A stretch of 15,796 nucleotides of DNA from Planctomycetota bacterium (GTDB taxonomy: Bacteria; Planctomycetota; MHYJ01; WSZJ01; JACPWG01). The notes under the pieces are model-generated. The model was given only the letters and a program-made list of their open reading frames with translations, made no database searches and was not told the origin of the DNA. Shown here in pieces: positions 1 to 8,216 of the stretch. Position numbers and translations under genes: made by a program. The stretch lies in contig JACRIP010000228.1 of the NCBI GenBank assembly GCA_016220045.1, forward strand, positions 1 through 15,796, read 5' to 3'. How positions within the stretch are numbered: position 1 is the stretch's first letter; the number at the start of each line of letters is the position of its first letter.

Positions 1-84
1 CAGCTCGCGGTCCATCTGCCGATCGTCTTCCTGCTCTCGTGGTACTTCGCGCGCACCTTGCCCTTCGTCCCGCCGATCAAGTAG
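1..84 (+). CDS. C-terminal end of a membrane protein, 5' truncated by the window
   Basis: Frame 1 is open from the first base and ends at a TAG at 82-84, giving 27 residues that end in LPFVPPIK. The visible part has a hydrophobic stretch (VHLPIVFLLSWYF) followed by a basic residue and a proline-rich tail, which looks like the last transmembrane helix and short tail of an integral membrane protein. Nothing more can be said about family or function. It lies upstream of scoA on the same strand, but a good promoter at 112-140 separates them, so it probably belongs to a different transcription unit. Confidence 0.6.
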   Translation, partial: QLAVHLPIVFLLSWYFARTLPFVPPIK

Positions 85-111
85 GGGGCGGGGGCGGGGC
101 GCGCCTTTTCG

Positions 112-140
112 TTGCCGCAGCCCGCCCCGAACGGTAGAAT
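112..140 (+). promoter_or_regulatory. Sigma-70-type promoter for scoAB
   Basis: A TTGCCG box at 112-117 and a TAGAAT box at 135-140 are separated by 17 bp. Transcription would start near 147, leaving a leader of about 70 nt before the scoA ATG at 218. This is a reading of consensus boxes only. Confidence 0.5.
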
Positions 141-217
141 CCGCCGCGCCCCGAGTGCTCCGGATCGTGCTGCAGGATCAACCTGATTCCATCCACCCGC
201 CCGACGTGAGGAACGAC

Positions 218-922
218 ATGGACAAGCGCATCGCATCCGCCGATGAAGCGATCCGCGACGTGACCGACGGCGCGGTCATCGCCGTCGGCGGCTTCGGCCT
301 GTGCGGCAATCCCGAGAACCTGATCCGTGCCCTGCATCGGAAGGGCGTGCGCGATCTCACCCTGATCAGCAACAACTGCGGGACGGATGCGAAGGGGCTG
401 GGCGTGCTGCTCGCCAACGGCCAGGTGCGCAAGATGGTCTCCAGCTACGTGGGCGAGAACAAGATCTTCGAGCGCCTCTTCCTCGAGGGCAAGCTCGAAG
501 TGGAGCTTTGCCCGCAGGGCACGCTGGCCGAGCGGCTGCGCGCCGGCGGGGCGGGCATCGCGGGCTTCTACACCCCCTCCGGCTACGGCACCGAGCTGGC
601 CAAGGGCAAGGAGACCCGCGAGCTCGACGGCCGCATGGTCGTGCTCGAGCGGCCGCTCAAGGCGGACTTCGCGTTCGTCAAGGCCTGGAAGGGCGACGCC
701 TGGGGCAACCTCCTCTACCGGCGGACCGCCCGCAATTTCAATCCGATGGTCGCGACCTGCGCCACCACCTGCATCGCGGAGGTCGAGGAGCTGGTGGCGG
801 TCGGCGCGCTGGACCCGGACGGCGTCCATACGCCGGGAATCTACGTGCACCGGATCTTCCGGGGCGCCGGCTACGAGAAGCCGATCGAGCAGCGGACCGT
901 GCGGCCGCGCCCGACGAACTGA
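218..922 (+). CDS. scoA: 3-oxoacid (acetoacetate/succinyl) CoA-transferase, subunit A
   Basis: This 234-residue protein is the alpha subunit of a family I CoA-transferase, which moves CoA between an acyl-CoA donor such as succinyl-CoA and a 3-oxoacid such as acetoacetate in ketone-body or butanoate metabolism. The N-terminus has the family's glycine-rich CoA-binding stretch, GGFGLCGNPENL at residues 24-35, followed by TLISNNCGTDAKGLGVLL and the conserved SYVGENK segment near residue 76. Length matches the family. An in-frame start at 155 exists, but the ATG at 218 is preferred because it has a GAGGA Shine-Dalgarno at 208-212 and gives the normal N-terminus. The subunit B gene follows 46 bp downstream on the same strand. 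Exact substrate preference (succinyl, acetate, adipate) cannot be read from the sequence. Confidence 0.93.
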   Translation: MDKRIASADEAIRDVTDGAVIAVGGFGLCGNPENLIRALHRKGVRDLTLISNNCGTDAKGLGVLLANGQVRKMVSSYVGENKIFERLFLEGKLEVELCPQGTLAERLRAGGAGIAGFYTPSGYGTELAKGKETRELDGRMVVLERPLKADFAFVKAWKGDAWGNLLYRRTARNFNPMVATCATTCIAEVEELVAVGALDPDGVHTPGIYVHRIFRGAGYEKPIEQRTVRPRPTN

Positions 923-968
923 GATCGCATCCTCCCGCCCGACCCTGCCAATCCGAGGGGAGACCGCC

Positions 969-1625
969 ATGGCGCTTACGCGCGAAGAGATCGCCCGGCG
1001 CGCGGCCCAGGAGCTGCGCGACGGCTACTACGTCAACCTGGGCATCGGCATGCCCACCCTGGTCGCGAACTACATCCCGCCCGGCGTGGACGTGGTCCTG
1101 CAGTCCGAAAACGGCATGCTGGGGGTGGGGCCGTTCCCCTATGAGGGCGAGGAGGACCCGGACCTGATCAACGCGGGCAAGCAGACGGTCACCGAGATCA
1201 AGGGCTCCTGCTACTTCTCGAGCGCGGACTCCTTCGCGATGATCCGCGGGGGTAAGGTGAACGCCTGTATCCTGGGCGCGATGCAGGTGTCGGAGGAGGG
1301 GGACCTGGCGAACTGGATGATCCCGGGCAAGATGGTGAAGGGCGCGGGCGGGGCGATGGACCTGGTGGCGGGCGCGCGTCGCGTGATCGTGATGATGGAG
1401 CACACGGCGAAGGGGAACGTGCACAAGATCCTGCGGCGCTGCGACCTGCCGCTGACGGCGGTGAAGTGCGTGCACCGGATCATCACCGATCGGGCGGTGA
1501 TCGACGTGACGCCGGAGGGGCTGCGGCTGGAGGAATTGGCGCCGGGCGTGACCGTGGCGGAGGTGCAGGCGGCGACGCAGCCGACGCTGGCGGTAGCGCC
1601 GGGACTCACGACCATGCGGGTGTGA
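969..1625 (+). CDS. scoB: 3-oxoacid (acetoacetate/succinyl) CoA-transferase, subunit B
   Basis: This 218-residue protein is the beta subunit that completes the heteromeric CoA-transferase with ScoA. It carries the family signature QSENGMLG, in which Glu47 is the nucleophile that forms the glutamyl-CoA thioester in family I enzymes. Other conserved parts are LGIGMPTLVANY near residues 24-35, the GGKVNACILGAMQVS segment and a MEHTAKGN motif. Length and order match stand-alone ScoB proteins. A GAGGGGAG ribosome binding site (956-963) precedes the ATG, and the 46-bp gap after scoA implies one operon. The gene ends four bases before a large palindromic repeat region, which may act as its 3' end signal. 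Confidence 0.94.
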   Translation: MALTREEIARRAAQELRDGYYVNLGIGMPTLVANYIPPGVDVVLQSENGMLGVGPFPYEGEEDPDLINAGKQTVTEIKGSCYFSSADSFAMIRGGKVNACILGAMQVSEEGDLANWMIPGKMVKGAGGAMDLVAGARRVIVMMEHTAKGNVHKILRRCDLPLTAVKCVHRIITDRAVIDVTPEGLRLEELAPGVTVAEVQAATQPTLAVAPGLTTMRV

Positions 1626-1628
1626 GCG

Positions 1629-1876
1629 GGCCACGAAGGCAGGCAAAGGGCCACGAAGGACGACGGGAACACGAAGGGCCACGAAGACGGGACGCACGAA
1701 GGGCCACGAAGACGCGGGCCACGACGGCCTGCGACGGCGAGACCGGAGCCGCACTCCAAGCTCCCCGATCCGTCGCGAGCCGTCGTGGCCCCCACTTCGT
1801 GGCCCTTGGTGGTTCCCGATTCGTGGCCCTTCGTGTTCCCGTCTCTCTTCGTGGTCCTTTTCCCGCCTTCGTGGTC
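1629..1876. repeat. Large imperfect palindrome built from CACGAAGG motifs, between convergent genes
   Basis: The left half repeats the motif CCACGAAGG or CACGAAGGGCC at about 1631, 1651, 1670, 1681, 1695 and 1704. One 20-bp unit occurs exactly twice (1670-1689 and 1695-1714). The right half carries the reverse complement (TTCGTGGCCC, CTTCGTGG) at about 1796, 1820, 1828, 1848 and 1868. Nested perfect arms can be traced: GGCCACGACGG at 1717-1727 with CCGTCGTGGCC at 1780-1790, and GCGACGG at 1731-1737 with CCGTCGC at 1770-1776. The whole could fold back on itself about a centre near 1753. It fills the gap between the stops of scoB (+) and the ABC permease (-), and its last unit abuts the permease stop codon. 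I see no gene in it. A bidirectional transcription end is a plausible role. Confidence 0.85.
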
Positions 1877-3565
1877 CTACGGCTCCGCCCGTTCCAGCGC
1901 GCGCCGTCCGAGGGCCATCGGCAGCGCGTAGGCCAGGGCCGACAGCGCGAAGATGCCGGTCAGCGACACGCCGAGCGATTGCCGAAACTCCGCATCGCCG
2001 ATCGCGCCGAGCGCGTAGTAGCGATGGCAGGGACCCGCCTCCAGCGCGATGATCAGGACGACGAAGAACAGGCTGAGGACCAGGTTGAGCGTGCCCCCGA
2101 AGCCGGCGACGATCTTGGAGGGGTTGTCCTCGTTGAAGCTCGGGTACATCGCGCCCAGCCCGACCGAAAGCCCGGACAGGCCGAAGCAGATGGCGAGCAT
2201 GGTGAGGGCGTGGAGCAGCGACAGTTCGACGGGCATGCGCAGCATCGCGGTCGAGATGAGGATGAGCAGCTCGCTGATTACCGTCGACCCGACGAAGCTG
2301 AAGGCGAACTTGCCGAGGAGGATGGAGGAGCGCCGCATGGGGACCATGCCGATGACCCAGAAGCGCCGGCCTTCGAGGCTGAGCTGGGGGAAGACGAAGC
2401 GGCTGGTGAAGGTGCTGAGCGTGAGGGCGGTGGCGGAGAGGTTGAGCACGGAGATCATGACTTTCCAGCCGGCGGCCTTCTCGTCGTAGGAGAGGGTGCG
2501 GAGGTTGAGGAAGTAGATGAAGAGCAGTCCGAAGAAGATGAGAAACTGGGACCACTGGACCGGGTCGCGAAGGAAGGTCTTGAGGTCCTTCCCCACGATG
2601 TGGCGGAGCTGGGGATCGAGGAAGAAGAGGGCGCGATAGAGGAGATCCTCGAACCGGCTGCGGCCGGCGCGGCGCGGCTTGGGGTTCGCGCTCTGGCAGA
2701 GGGACCAGGCGCGTAGGTACCAGCGCTCGGCCGCGCGCCACGCCAGCCAGACCAGGAACAGGCTCCACGCCAGGATCTCGCCAAAATAAAACATGCTCGC
2801 TTCGACGTCCATGGCCGGCTGGCGCGCCAGCGAGATCACCGCGCGCGCGACCCAGAAGCTCGGCAGGTAGGGCTTCTGGGCGAAGTCGAAGCGCTCCAGG
2901 ACGCCCTTCATCCACAGGCCGCTGAAGGGGGTGGTGACGCCGCGCAGGCTGAGGATCTTGGAACTGGCGAGCACGAGCAGGAGGAGGCCGAGCGCGCCGA
3001 GGCTGAGGAAGAGGGCTTTCTTGCTGCGCGGGAAGAAGCGGGCGATCAGGAGGGCCATGCCGGTCCCGATCGCGGCGGGGATGAAGATGAAGAGCAGGAA
3101 CAGGAGGAGGGTAAGCACGTAGAAGGCCGGGCCGGCGCCTTGCACGCGGCCGTAGGCGGCCATGAGCGGCGTGCCCAGGAAGAGGAAGGCCCACGAACTG
3201 AAGATGACGGCTTCGGAGTACTTGTAGAGGAAGATCTCTCCCGGCGGGATCGGGCGGCTCATGAGGAACCAGGTTTCGCGGGCGCGGAAGAGGCCGGTGT
3301 AGCCGATGATGCCGTTCGAGAAGACGAGCATCAGGGTGAGCGAGAAAAAAAAGAGCGAGAGCAGGTACTCCATCACCCAGTCGAGGAGGTCGGGGAAATT
3401 GCACAGGAAGGAGAAGCCTTCGCGGAAGAGGAGGTAGAGGCCGAACCAGAAGCCGACCGCGAAGAAGGTGATGACGGCGACCTTGAGGCGGGAGTGGGTG
3501 AGCGTGCGGGAGCGGTTGCGCAGCTCGCGGATGGACTTGTGGAACAGGACGTAGAGGCCGTGCAT
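1877..3565 (-). CDS. ABC exporter permease (ABC-2-like, putative ABC exporter family)
   Basis: This 562-residue polytopic membrane protein has about ten to twelve hydrophobic segments. Clear ones are near residues 28-46, 66-88, 118-140, 150-175 and 183-205, with more in the second half. A cytoplasmic basic loop reads RARETWFLMSRPIPPGEIFLYK, an arrangement I associate with ABC-2-type exporter permeases, where an amphipathic element after TM2-TM3 carries a charged motif. The ATG at 3565 has a GGAGG site at 3576-3580 with a 10-nt spacer. The gene lies downstream of an ABC ATPase on the same strand, separated by 226 bp containing a microsatellite hairpin, so it is probably the transmembrane partner of that ATPase. 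The exported substrate is unknown. The stop codon overlaps the last unit of the CACGAAGG palindrome. Confidence 0.85.
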   Translation of the reverse strand: MHGLYVLFHKSIRELRNRSRTLTHSRLKVAVITFFAVGFWFGLYLLFREGFSFLCNFPDLLDWVMEYLLSLFFFSLTLMLVFSNGIIGYTGLFRARETWFLMSRPIPPGEIFLYKYSEAVIFSSWAFLFLGTPLMAAYGRVQGAGPAFYVLTLLLFLLFIFIPAAIGTGMALLIARFFPRSKKALFLSLGALGLLLLVLASSKILSLRGVTTPFSGLWMKGVLERFDFAQKPYLPSFWVARAVISLARQPAMDVEASMFYFGEILAWSLFLVWLAWRAAERWYLRAWSLCQSANPKPRRAGRSRFEDLLYRALFFLDPQLRHIVGKDLKTFLRDPVQWSQFLIFFGLLFIYFLNLRTLSYDEKAAGWKVMISVLNLSATALTLSTFTSRFVFPQLSLEGRRFWVIGMVPMRRSSILLGKFAFSFVGSTVISELLILISTAMLRMPVELSLLHALTMLAICFGLSGLSVGLGAMYPSFNEDNPSKIVAGFGGTLNLVLSLFFVVLIIALEAGPCHRYYALGAIGDAEFRQSLGVSLTGIFALSALAYALPMALGRRALERAEP

Positions 3566-3640
3566 CGGGGGGGCGCCTCCGGCTCATCGTACCCCACACC
3601 TGGGGTTGCTGGACAGCTCCGCGTTTCGGCCTGGTCCGCG

Positions 3641-3746
3641 TCGTCGTACGCGTACTCGTACTCGTACTCGAACGCCCTGCGCGTTCGAGCCCGAGCCCGA
3701 GTACGAGTACGAGTACGAGTACGACGACGACGACGACGACGACGAC
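3641..3746. repeat. Hexamer/triplet microsatellite arranged as a hairpin (TACTCG / GAGTAC / GAC)
   Basis: From the left: a short GTCGTCGTAC run, about three copies of the hexamer TACTCG, then a perfect 9-bp stem (CTCGAACGC 3667-3675, loop CCTGC, GCGTTCGAG 3681-3689), two CCCGAG variants, about four copies of GAGTAC, and finally about eight GAC triplets to 3745. The right side is the reverse complement of the left apart from a 12-bp slip, so the entire tract can form a long hairpin. It translates only as low-complexity YSYSYS or RVRVRV, so I do not call a gene. It lies inside the ABC operon between the ATPase stop and the permease start, with no separate promoter evident there. Confidence 0.85.
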
Positions 3747-3791
3747 CGCGACCAGGAGGTGCAGGTGCCGCCGTAGGGGTGCTGGATCCCG

Positions 3792-4520
3792 TTAGCCGCC
3801 GTCGCCCGCGCAGATGCGCAGGAAGAACTGTTCCATGGTTTCGCCGCGCCCGTCGCGCGCGCGGATTTCGGCGGGGGTGCCGAGCGCGGCCACGCGCCCG
3901 TGGTTGATGATCGCGATGCGGTCGGCGCATTCTTCGGCAACGGCCAGCAGATGGGTGGACATCAGGACCGTGATGCCCCCCTGCGCCAGCCGCCGCAGCA
4001 GGTCCTTCACCAGCCGCATCGACTGCGGATCCAGCCCGACCATCGGTTCGTCGAGCACCAGCACCGCGGGCTGGTGCAGGAGCGTCGCCGCCAGCACCAG
4101 CCGCTGCTTCATCCCGTGGGAGTAGGTCTCGGTCAGCTCGTCGACGTACCCGCTCATGCCGAACAGGTCGATCAGCCGCGTCGTCTCGGCCTCCAGCGCC
4201 TCGCCGCTCATGCCGTACATGTCGCGGATGAAGCGCATGAACTCGCGCCCGGAGAGCTTGTCGTAGAGGTAGGGCTGGTCCGGAACATACCCGAGCATAC
4301 GCTTGGCCGCGAGCGGTTGGTCGTTGATGTCGGCCCCGTTGATGCGCACCGTGCCGCGGGTGGGGCGGAGCAGGCCCGCGATCATCTTGATCGCCGTCGT
4401 CTTCCCCGCGCCGTTCGGCCCGAGGAAGGCAAACAGCTCCCCCTTCGGGATCGCGAGCGAGAGATCGTCCACGGCGGTCTTGCCGCCGAACTTCTTGGTT
4501 ACGTGGTCGAGCTCGATCAC
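3792..4520 (-). CDS. ABC transporter ATP-binding protein
   Basis: This 242-residue protein is a complete ABC ATPase that would hydrolyse ATP on the cytoplasmic face to drive the neighbouring permease. Visible motifs in order are Walker A GPNGAGKTT (residues 34-42, Lys40), Q-loop Gln82, the signature YSHGMKQR (133-140), Walker B VLVLDEP (153-159, Glu158 as general base), D-loop GLDP (162-165) and H-switch STH with His190. The degenerate signature (YSHG rather than LSGG) is usual in ABC-2 export ATPases such as the CcmA/NatA type. The start is a GTG at 4520 placed immediately after the TAG of the upstream gene, with a GAGGTG Shine-Dalgarno inside that gene's last codons, so the two are probably translationally coupled. 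The substrate is not evident. Confidence 0.95.
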   Translation of the reverse strand: MIELDHVTKKFGGKTAVDDLSLAIPKGELFAFLGPNGAGKTTAIKMIAGLLRPTRGTVRINGADINDQPLAAKRMLGYVPDQPYLYDKLSGREFMRFIRDMYGMSGEALEAETTRLIDLFGMSGYVDELTETYSHGMKQRLVLAATLLHQPAVLVLDEPMVGLDPQSMRLVKDLLRRLAQGGITVLMSTHLLAVAEECADRIAIINHGRVAALGTPAEIRARDGRGETMEQFFLRICAGDGG

Positions 4521-5276
4521 CTAGCGCACCTCGCGGATCATCACCAGACCGGGGAAGGGCTCCTCGCGCAGGATGCGCCCCTCGCGGTCGATCCAGGCGC
4601 GCGCCACGCGCCCGCCGGCGCGCGCCGTCACCAGGAAGCACTCGACCGGTCGATCGTTCCAGCGGATCTCGACCAGCTCCTCGACGCGCGCCGTCGTCCA
4701 CTCCGCGTGCTGCGTGAACGGATCGATCATCTGGATGTTCCAGCTCTTGCCCACGGTCAGGTGCGGCATGTTGATGAAGGGGGAGAGTCCGTTCGAGGCC
4801 GTGCCGCTCGCTACATACGGCATCCGCTCGACCCGGCGCTCCCCGCCCTCGGTCTCGGTGATCAGCTCCAGTTCGTCGCCGTGCACGAACCCGCGCAGCG
4901 TGGCGTTGGCGGCGGCGGAGCGCAGGGCGACCGTGACCCGGCGCAAGCGGTACGTAAAGTCCACCGTCGACAGGCTGTGGATGGTCAGACCCGCCAGCTC
5001 CGGTACGCCCGCGTCCATCCGCGTCAGCGTCTCGATCAGGTAGGTCCCATCCGATTCCGGCCGGATTGTCGTCCGCGAGTCGCCCACCCGCCGCCCAAAG
5101 CACTCGATGCGCGTGTGCGTGTCCTCGGTGGTGAGCCGGCGCGACAGCGCCGCCGCGTACGAGGGGTCCGCCTCCAGCCAGAGTCCCGGCAGGATCTCCC
5201 GCTTCACCAGGAGCCCCGTCATCGCCAGCCAGAACAGCAGAATACAGGATTGTACCAGTGGAGAGAGTATTTTCAT
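4521..5276 (-). CDS. Membrane-anchored protein of unknown function in an ABC exporter operon
   Basis: This 251-residue protein was not assigned to a named family. It opens with a hydrophobic N-terminal segment (about residues 4-24, SPLVQSCILLFWLAMTGLLV) that could be an uncleaved anchor or signal. The rest is rich in alternating hydrophobic and polar residues and looks like beta-sheet. The C-terminal part (GRVARAWIDREGRILREEPFPGLVMIREV) resembles regions preceding transglutaminase-like domains and DUF3108-type periplasmic proteins, but no catalytic domain follows. The upstream in-frame ATG-like codons are rejected because the ATG at 5276 has a GGAGG site with a 5-nt spacer. It is the first gene of the operon with the ATPase and permease, so a periplasmic accessory role in that exporter is a reasonable inference. 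Confidence 0.72.
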   Translation of the reverse strand: MKILSPLVQSCILLFWLAMTGLLVKREILPGLWLEADPSYAAALSRRLTTEDTHTRIECFGRRVGDSRTTIRPESDGTYLIETLTRMDAGVPELAGLTIHSLSTVDFTYRLRRVTVALRSAAANATLRGFVHGDELELITETEGGERRVERMPYVASGTASNGLSPFINMPHLTVGKSWNIQMIDPFTQHAEWTTARVEELVEIRWNDRPVECFLVTARAGGRVARAWIDREGRILREEPFPGLVMIREVR

Positions 5277-5302
5277 GCGTGCCTCCGCGGGAACTCGACA
5301 AA

Positions 5303-5332
5303 AATCTACCATACCCCCCAGGCGCGAATCAA
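5303..5332 (-). promoter_or_regulatory. Candidate promoter of the ABC exporter operon
   Basis: On the minus strand, TTGATT (5332-5327) and TAGATT (5308-5303) are 18 bp apart and would start transcription just upstream of the GGAGG site of the gene at 5276. Both boxes are only moderate matches. Confidence 0.3.
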
Positions 5333-5475
5333 TGAGCAGCATTCCCCCCCCTGCTTCGTACCGTCGCCCCCCCCCGCGCCCCGCTGTCATTCTGACAGGG
5401 CAACCTCCCGGCTGCTGCCAGCTTTCGCACTTCGTCCCCCGTGCCGCTCCTTCCCCTGGCCCACGGCCGACGCGT

Positions 5476-5540
5476 AACCATTTGCAGAATGGGTGGTTGT
5501 GGCACGACCAAGATGCCGTCTCTGCGGCGTCTCGCGGCAT
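5476..5540. promoter_or_regulatory. Inverted and direct repeats upstream of the groESL promoter
   Basis: Two small structures precede the groES promoter. One is an imperfect palindrome at 5476-5498 (AACCATT, loop TGCAG, AATGG then TGGTT). The other is ATGCCG/CGGCAT at 5513-5518 and 5535-5540, which encloses a near-tandem repeat (CGTCTCTGCGG then CGTCTCGCGG, 5517-5537). They could be operator sites or chance structure. The remainder of the 339-bp gap 5277-5615 shows nothing else beyond the two candidate promoters. Confidence 0.3.
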
Positions 5541-5549
5541 GACAGTTGC

Positions 5550-5577
5550 TTGATGGACCCGCCCCGAGGTGTATTGT
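5550..5577 (+). promoter_or_regulatory. Candidate groESL promoter
   Basis: TTGATG (5550-5555) and TATTGT (5572-5577) are separated by 16 bp, about 40 bp upstream of the groES ATG. No CIRCE element (TTAGCACTC with its inverted copy) is present, and I do not see a convincing sigma-32 box. Confidence 0.4.
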
Positions 5578-5615
5578 CAGCATGAGAAAACCGGAACGAC
5601 CGAAGGAGGCCTTCG

Positions 5616-5903
5616 ATGAACGTGAAACCGCTGGGCGACAAGATCCTGGTTGAGCGGCTGGAAGCGCAGGAAAAGACCAAGGGCGGGATCGTCCTGCCGG
5701 ATTCGGCGAAGGAGAAGCCGCGCGAGGGGCGCGTGATGGAGATCGGCGAAGGCCGCTTGCTCGACGACGGCACGCGCGCCAAGGTCCAGGTCAAGAAGAA
5801 CGACCGGATCATCTTCGCTTCCTACGCCGGCACTGAAGTCAAGCTCGACGGCAAGGACTACCTGCTGATGCCCGAAGAGGACGTTCTGGCGATCGTCGAG
5901 TAG
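5616..5903 (+). CDS. groES: Co-chaperonin GroES (Hsp10)
   Basis: This 95-residue protein is the heptameric lid of the GroEL folding chamber in the cytoplasm. It has the expected order: the N-terminal strand MNVKPLGDKILVER, the mobile loop that binds GroEL (residues about 16-32, with the conserved KTKGGIVLPDSAKEKP), the GRVMEIGEG segment, and the C-terminal EVKLDGKDYLLMPEEDVLAIVE. Length is normal. A strong AAGGAGG ribosome binding site lies about 6-9 nt before the ATG. groEL follows after 90 bp, so the two form the standard bicistronic operon. Confidence 0.97.
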   Translation: MNVKPLGDKILVERLEAQEKTKGGIVLPDSAKEKPREGRVMEIGEGRLLDDGTRAKVQVKKNDRIIFASYAGTEVKLDGKDYLLMPEEDVLAIVE

Positions 5904-5945
5904 TCAGGTAATCTCCCGATCCTGACGCCGCCCGGCGCGCGCCGG
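5903..5945 (+). other. Small hairpin and 14-bp palindrome between groES and groEL
   Basis: GTCAGG (5903-5908) pairs with CCTGAC (5921-5926) across a 12-nt loop, beginning at the groES stop. It is followed by the perfect palindrome CCGGCGCGCGCCGG (5932-5945). These may tune relative expression of the two cistrons or stabilise the message, but this is only suggested by position. Confidence 0.4.
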
Positions 5946-5993
5946 TCGGCGATCCCCGCAAATCTTCCCATGAACCCTGAGGAGTTACGCAGC

Positions 5994-7649
<1,656 letters not shown>

Positions 7650-7703
7650 ACGCGTCCGCGGCGCCTGCTCCGGGCGCTTCGTCGACCCCGCACACGAACT
7701 CAC

Positions 7704-7740
7704 AACCGGCCCGTCCCCGTTCGCGGGGGCGGGCCGGTTT
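7704..7740 (+). terminator. Terminator-like hairpin after groEL (copy 1 of a duplicated element)
   Basis: A 16-bp stem (AACCGGCCCGTCCCCG, 7704-7719, with its complement at 7724-7739, one G-U pair) closes a TTCG tetraloop. It is followed by a short T-rich tail (TTTCGTT). Its position 55 bp after the groEL stop fits a transcription terminator, but the U tract is weak. From 7705 to 7740 it is identical to 8719-8754. Confidence 0.75.
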
Positions 7741-7744
7741 CGTT

Positions 7745-7800
7745 GGGGGTGGGGGGGGGGGGGGGATTGGGGCCGCGCGGCGGCGGGTGGGCGGGGGGGG
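7745..7800 (+). repeat. G-homopolymer / G-quadruplex-prone tract
   Basis: Five Gs, one T, then fifteen consecutive Gs (7751-7765) and GGGG after ATT, with a further run of eight Gs at 7793-7800. The tract satisfies a simple G-quadruplex pattern on the plus strand. The rest of 7741-8029 holds no gene that I can support. The open frames there lack ribosome binding sites and recognisable protein sequence. Confidence 0.6.
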
Positions 7801-7906
7801 AGAGAAGCGGCGGGGCCGGTAGGCCCGGTTGCCGGGCAGTGGGTCCGGTGCGCAGCCGTGATCGTCGCCGGCCGTGCCACCATCCGCCCGGGGCGCGGAG
7901 TTGCTC

Positions 7907-7936
7907 TTGCCTCGACCGTGGACGCCGCGCTAGAAT
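7907..7936 (+). promoter_or_regulatory. Candidate promoter upstream of the first MITE and hicBA
   Basis: TTGCCT (7907-7912) and TAGAAT (7931-7936) are 18 bp apart, similar in quality to the scoAB promoter. No gene begins directly downstream. The next one is hicB at 8217, with a MITE-like element in between, so this may be the original hicBA promoter now separated by the insertion, or the promoter of a lost gene. Confidence 0.3.
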
Positions 7937-8029
7937 GGTGCGGTCGTCGCGGGCGGCGCCGCCTCGAAGTGGCGGACCCAGCCCCACAGGGCCAAGCTCG
8001 ATCGTGCCGCTCGATCAGACGCGCGATGA

Positions 8030-8140
8030 CTAGTGTCCCGTCAACATCGAATCTTCCGGTCGGCGTAGGGGCGCCTCGTGAGGCGCCCCGAGGGGCCACG
8101 AATTGAACGACCCCAAGCAACGACGTTGACAGGACACTAG
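8030..8140. mobile_element. MITE-like element 1 (IS630/Tc1-like ends), 111 bp
   Basis: The ends are 16-bp inverted repeats, CTAGTGTCCCGTCAAC (8030-8045) and GTTGACAGGACACTAG (8125-8140), matching at 15 of 16 positions. Both ends carry CTAG, which fits a Tc1/IS630-type insertion where the TA of CTAG is the duplicated target. The interior holds a perfect 10-bp stem hairpin (GGGGCGCCTC 8068-8077, GAGGCGCCCC 8080-8089) and no coding sequence. The ends are related to those of element 2 at 8985-9155. Assignment to the IS630 superfamily is an inference from CTAG targeting. No transposase is in the window. Confidence 0.72.
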
Positions 8141-8216
8141 GTTGCGATCATCGTCCGCGGAGGCGTGGGGTCGGCGGCCCCCATCGGTCCAGCGGCAGTC
8201 TTGCTGGAGATACAAG

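Noticed and set aside
1629..1876. CRISPR array
   Set aside because: The repeats are short, variably spaced and inverted about a centre. There are no uniform spacers or cas genes.
738..3599. 953-residue open frame on the minus strand
   Set aside because: It overlaps scoB and the permease gene in other frames, is rich in Arg, Pro and His as expected of a shadow frame in GC-rich DNA, and has no recognisable domain.
3641..3746. Small YSYSYS or RVRVRV repeat protein
   Set aside because: The peptide is only the translation of a hexamer repeat, with no ribosome site and an equally open frame on both strands.
3373..5301. 642-residue open frame on the minus strand
   Set aside because: It runs through the ATPase gene in another frame and through the microsatellite. 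The ATPase frame has every catalytic motif, so this one is a shadow.
7741..8029. tRNA or small protein gene in the groEL-MITE spacer
   Set aside because: No T-loop GTTCGANNC motif or cloverleaf was found, and the frames lack ribosome sites and familiar protein sequence.
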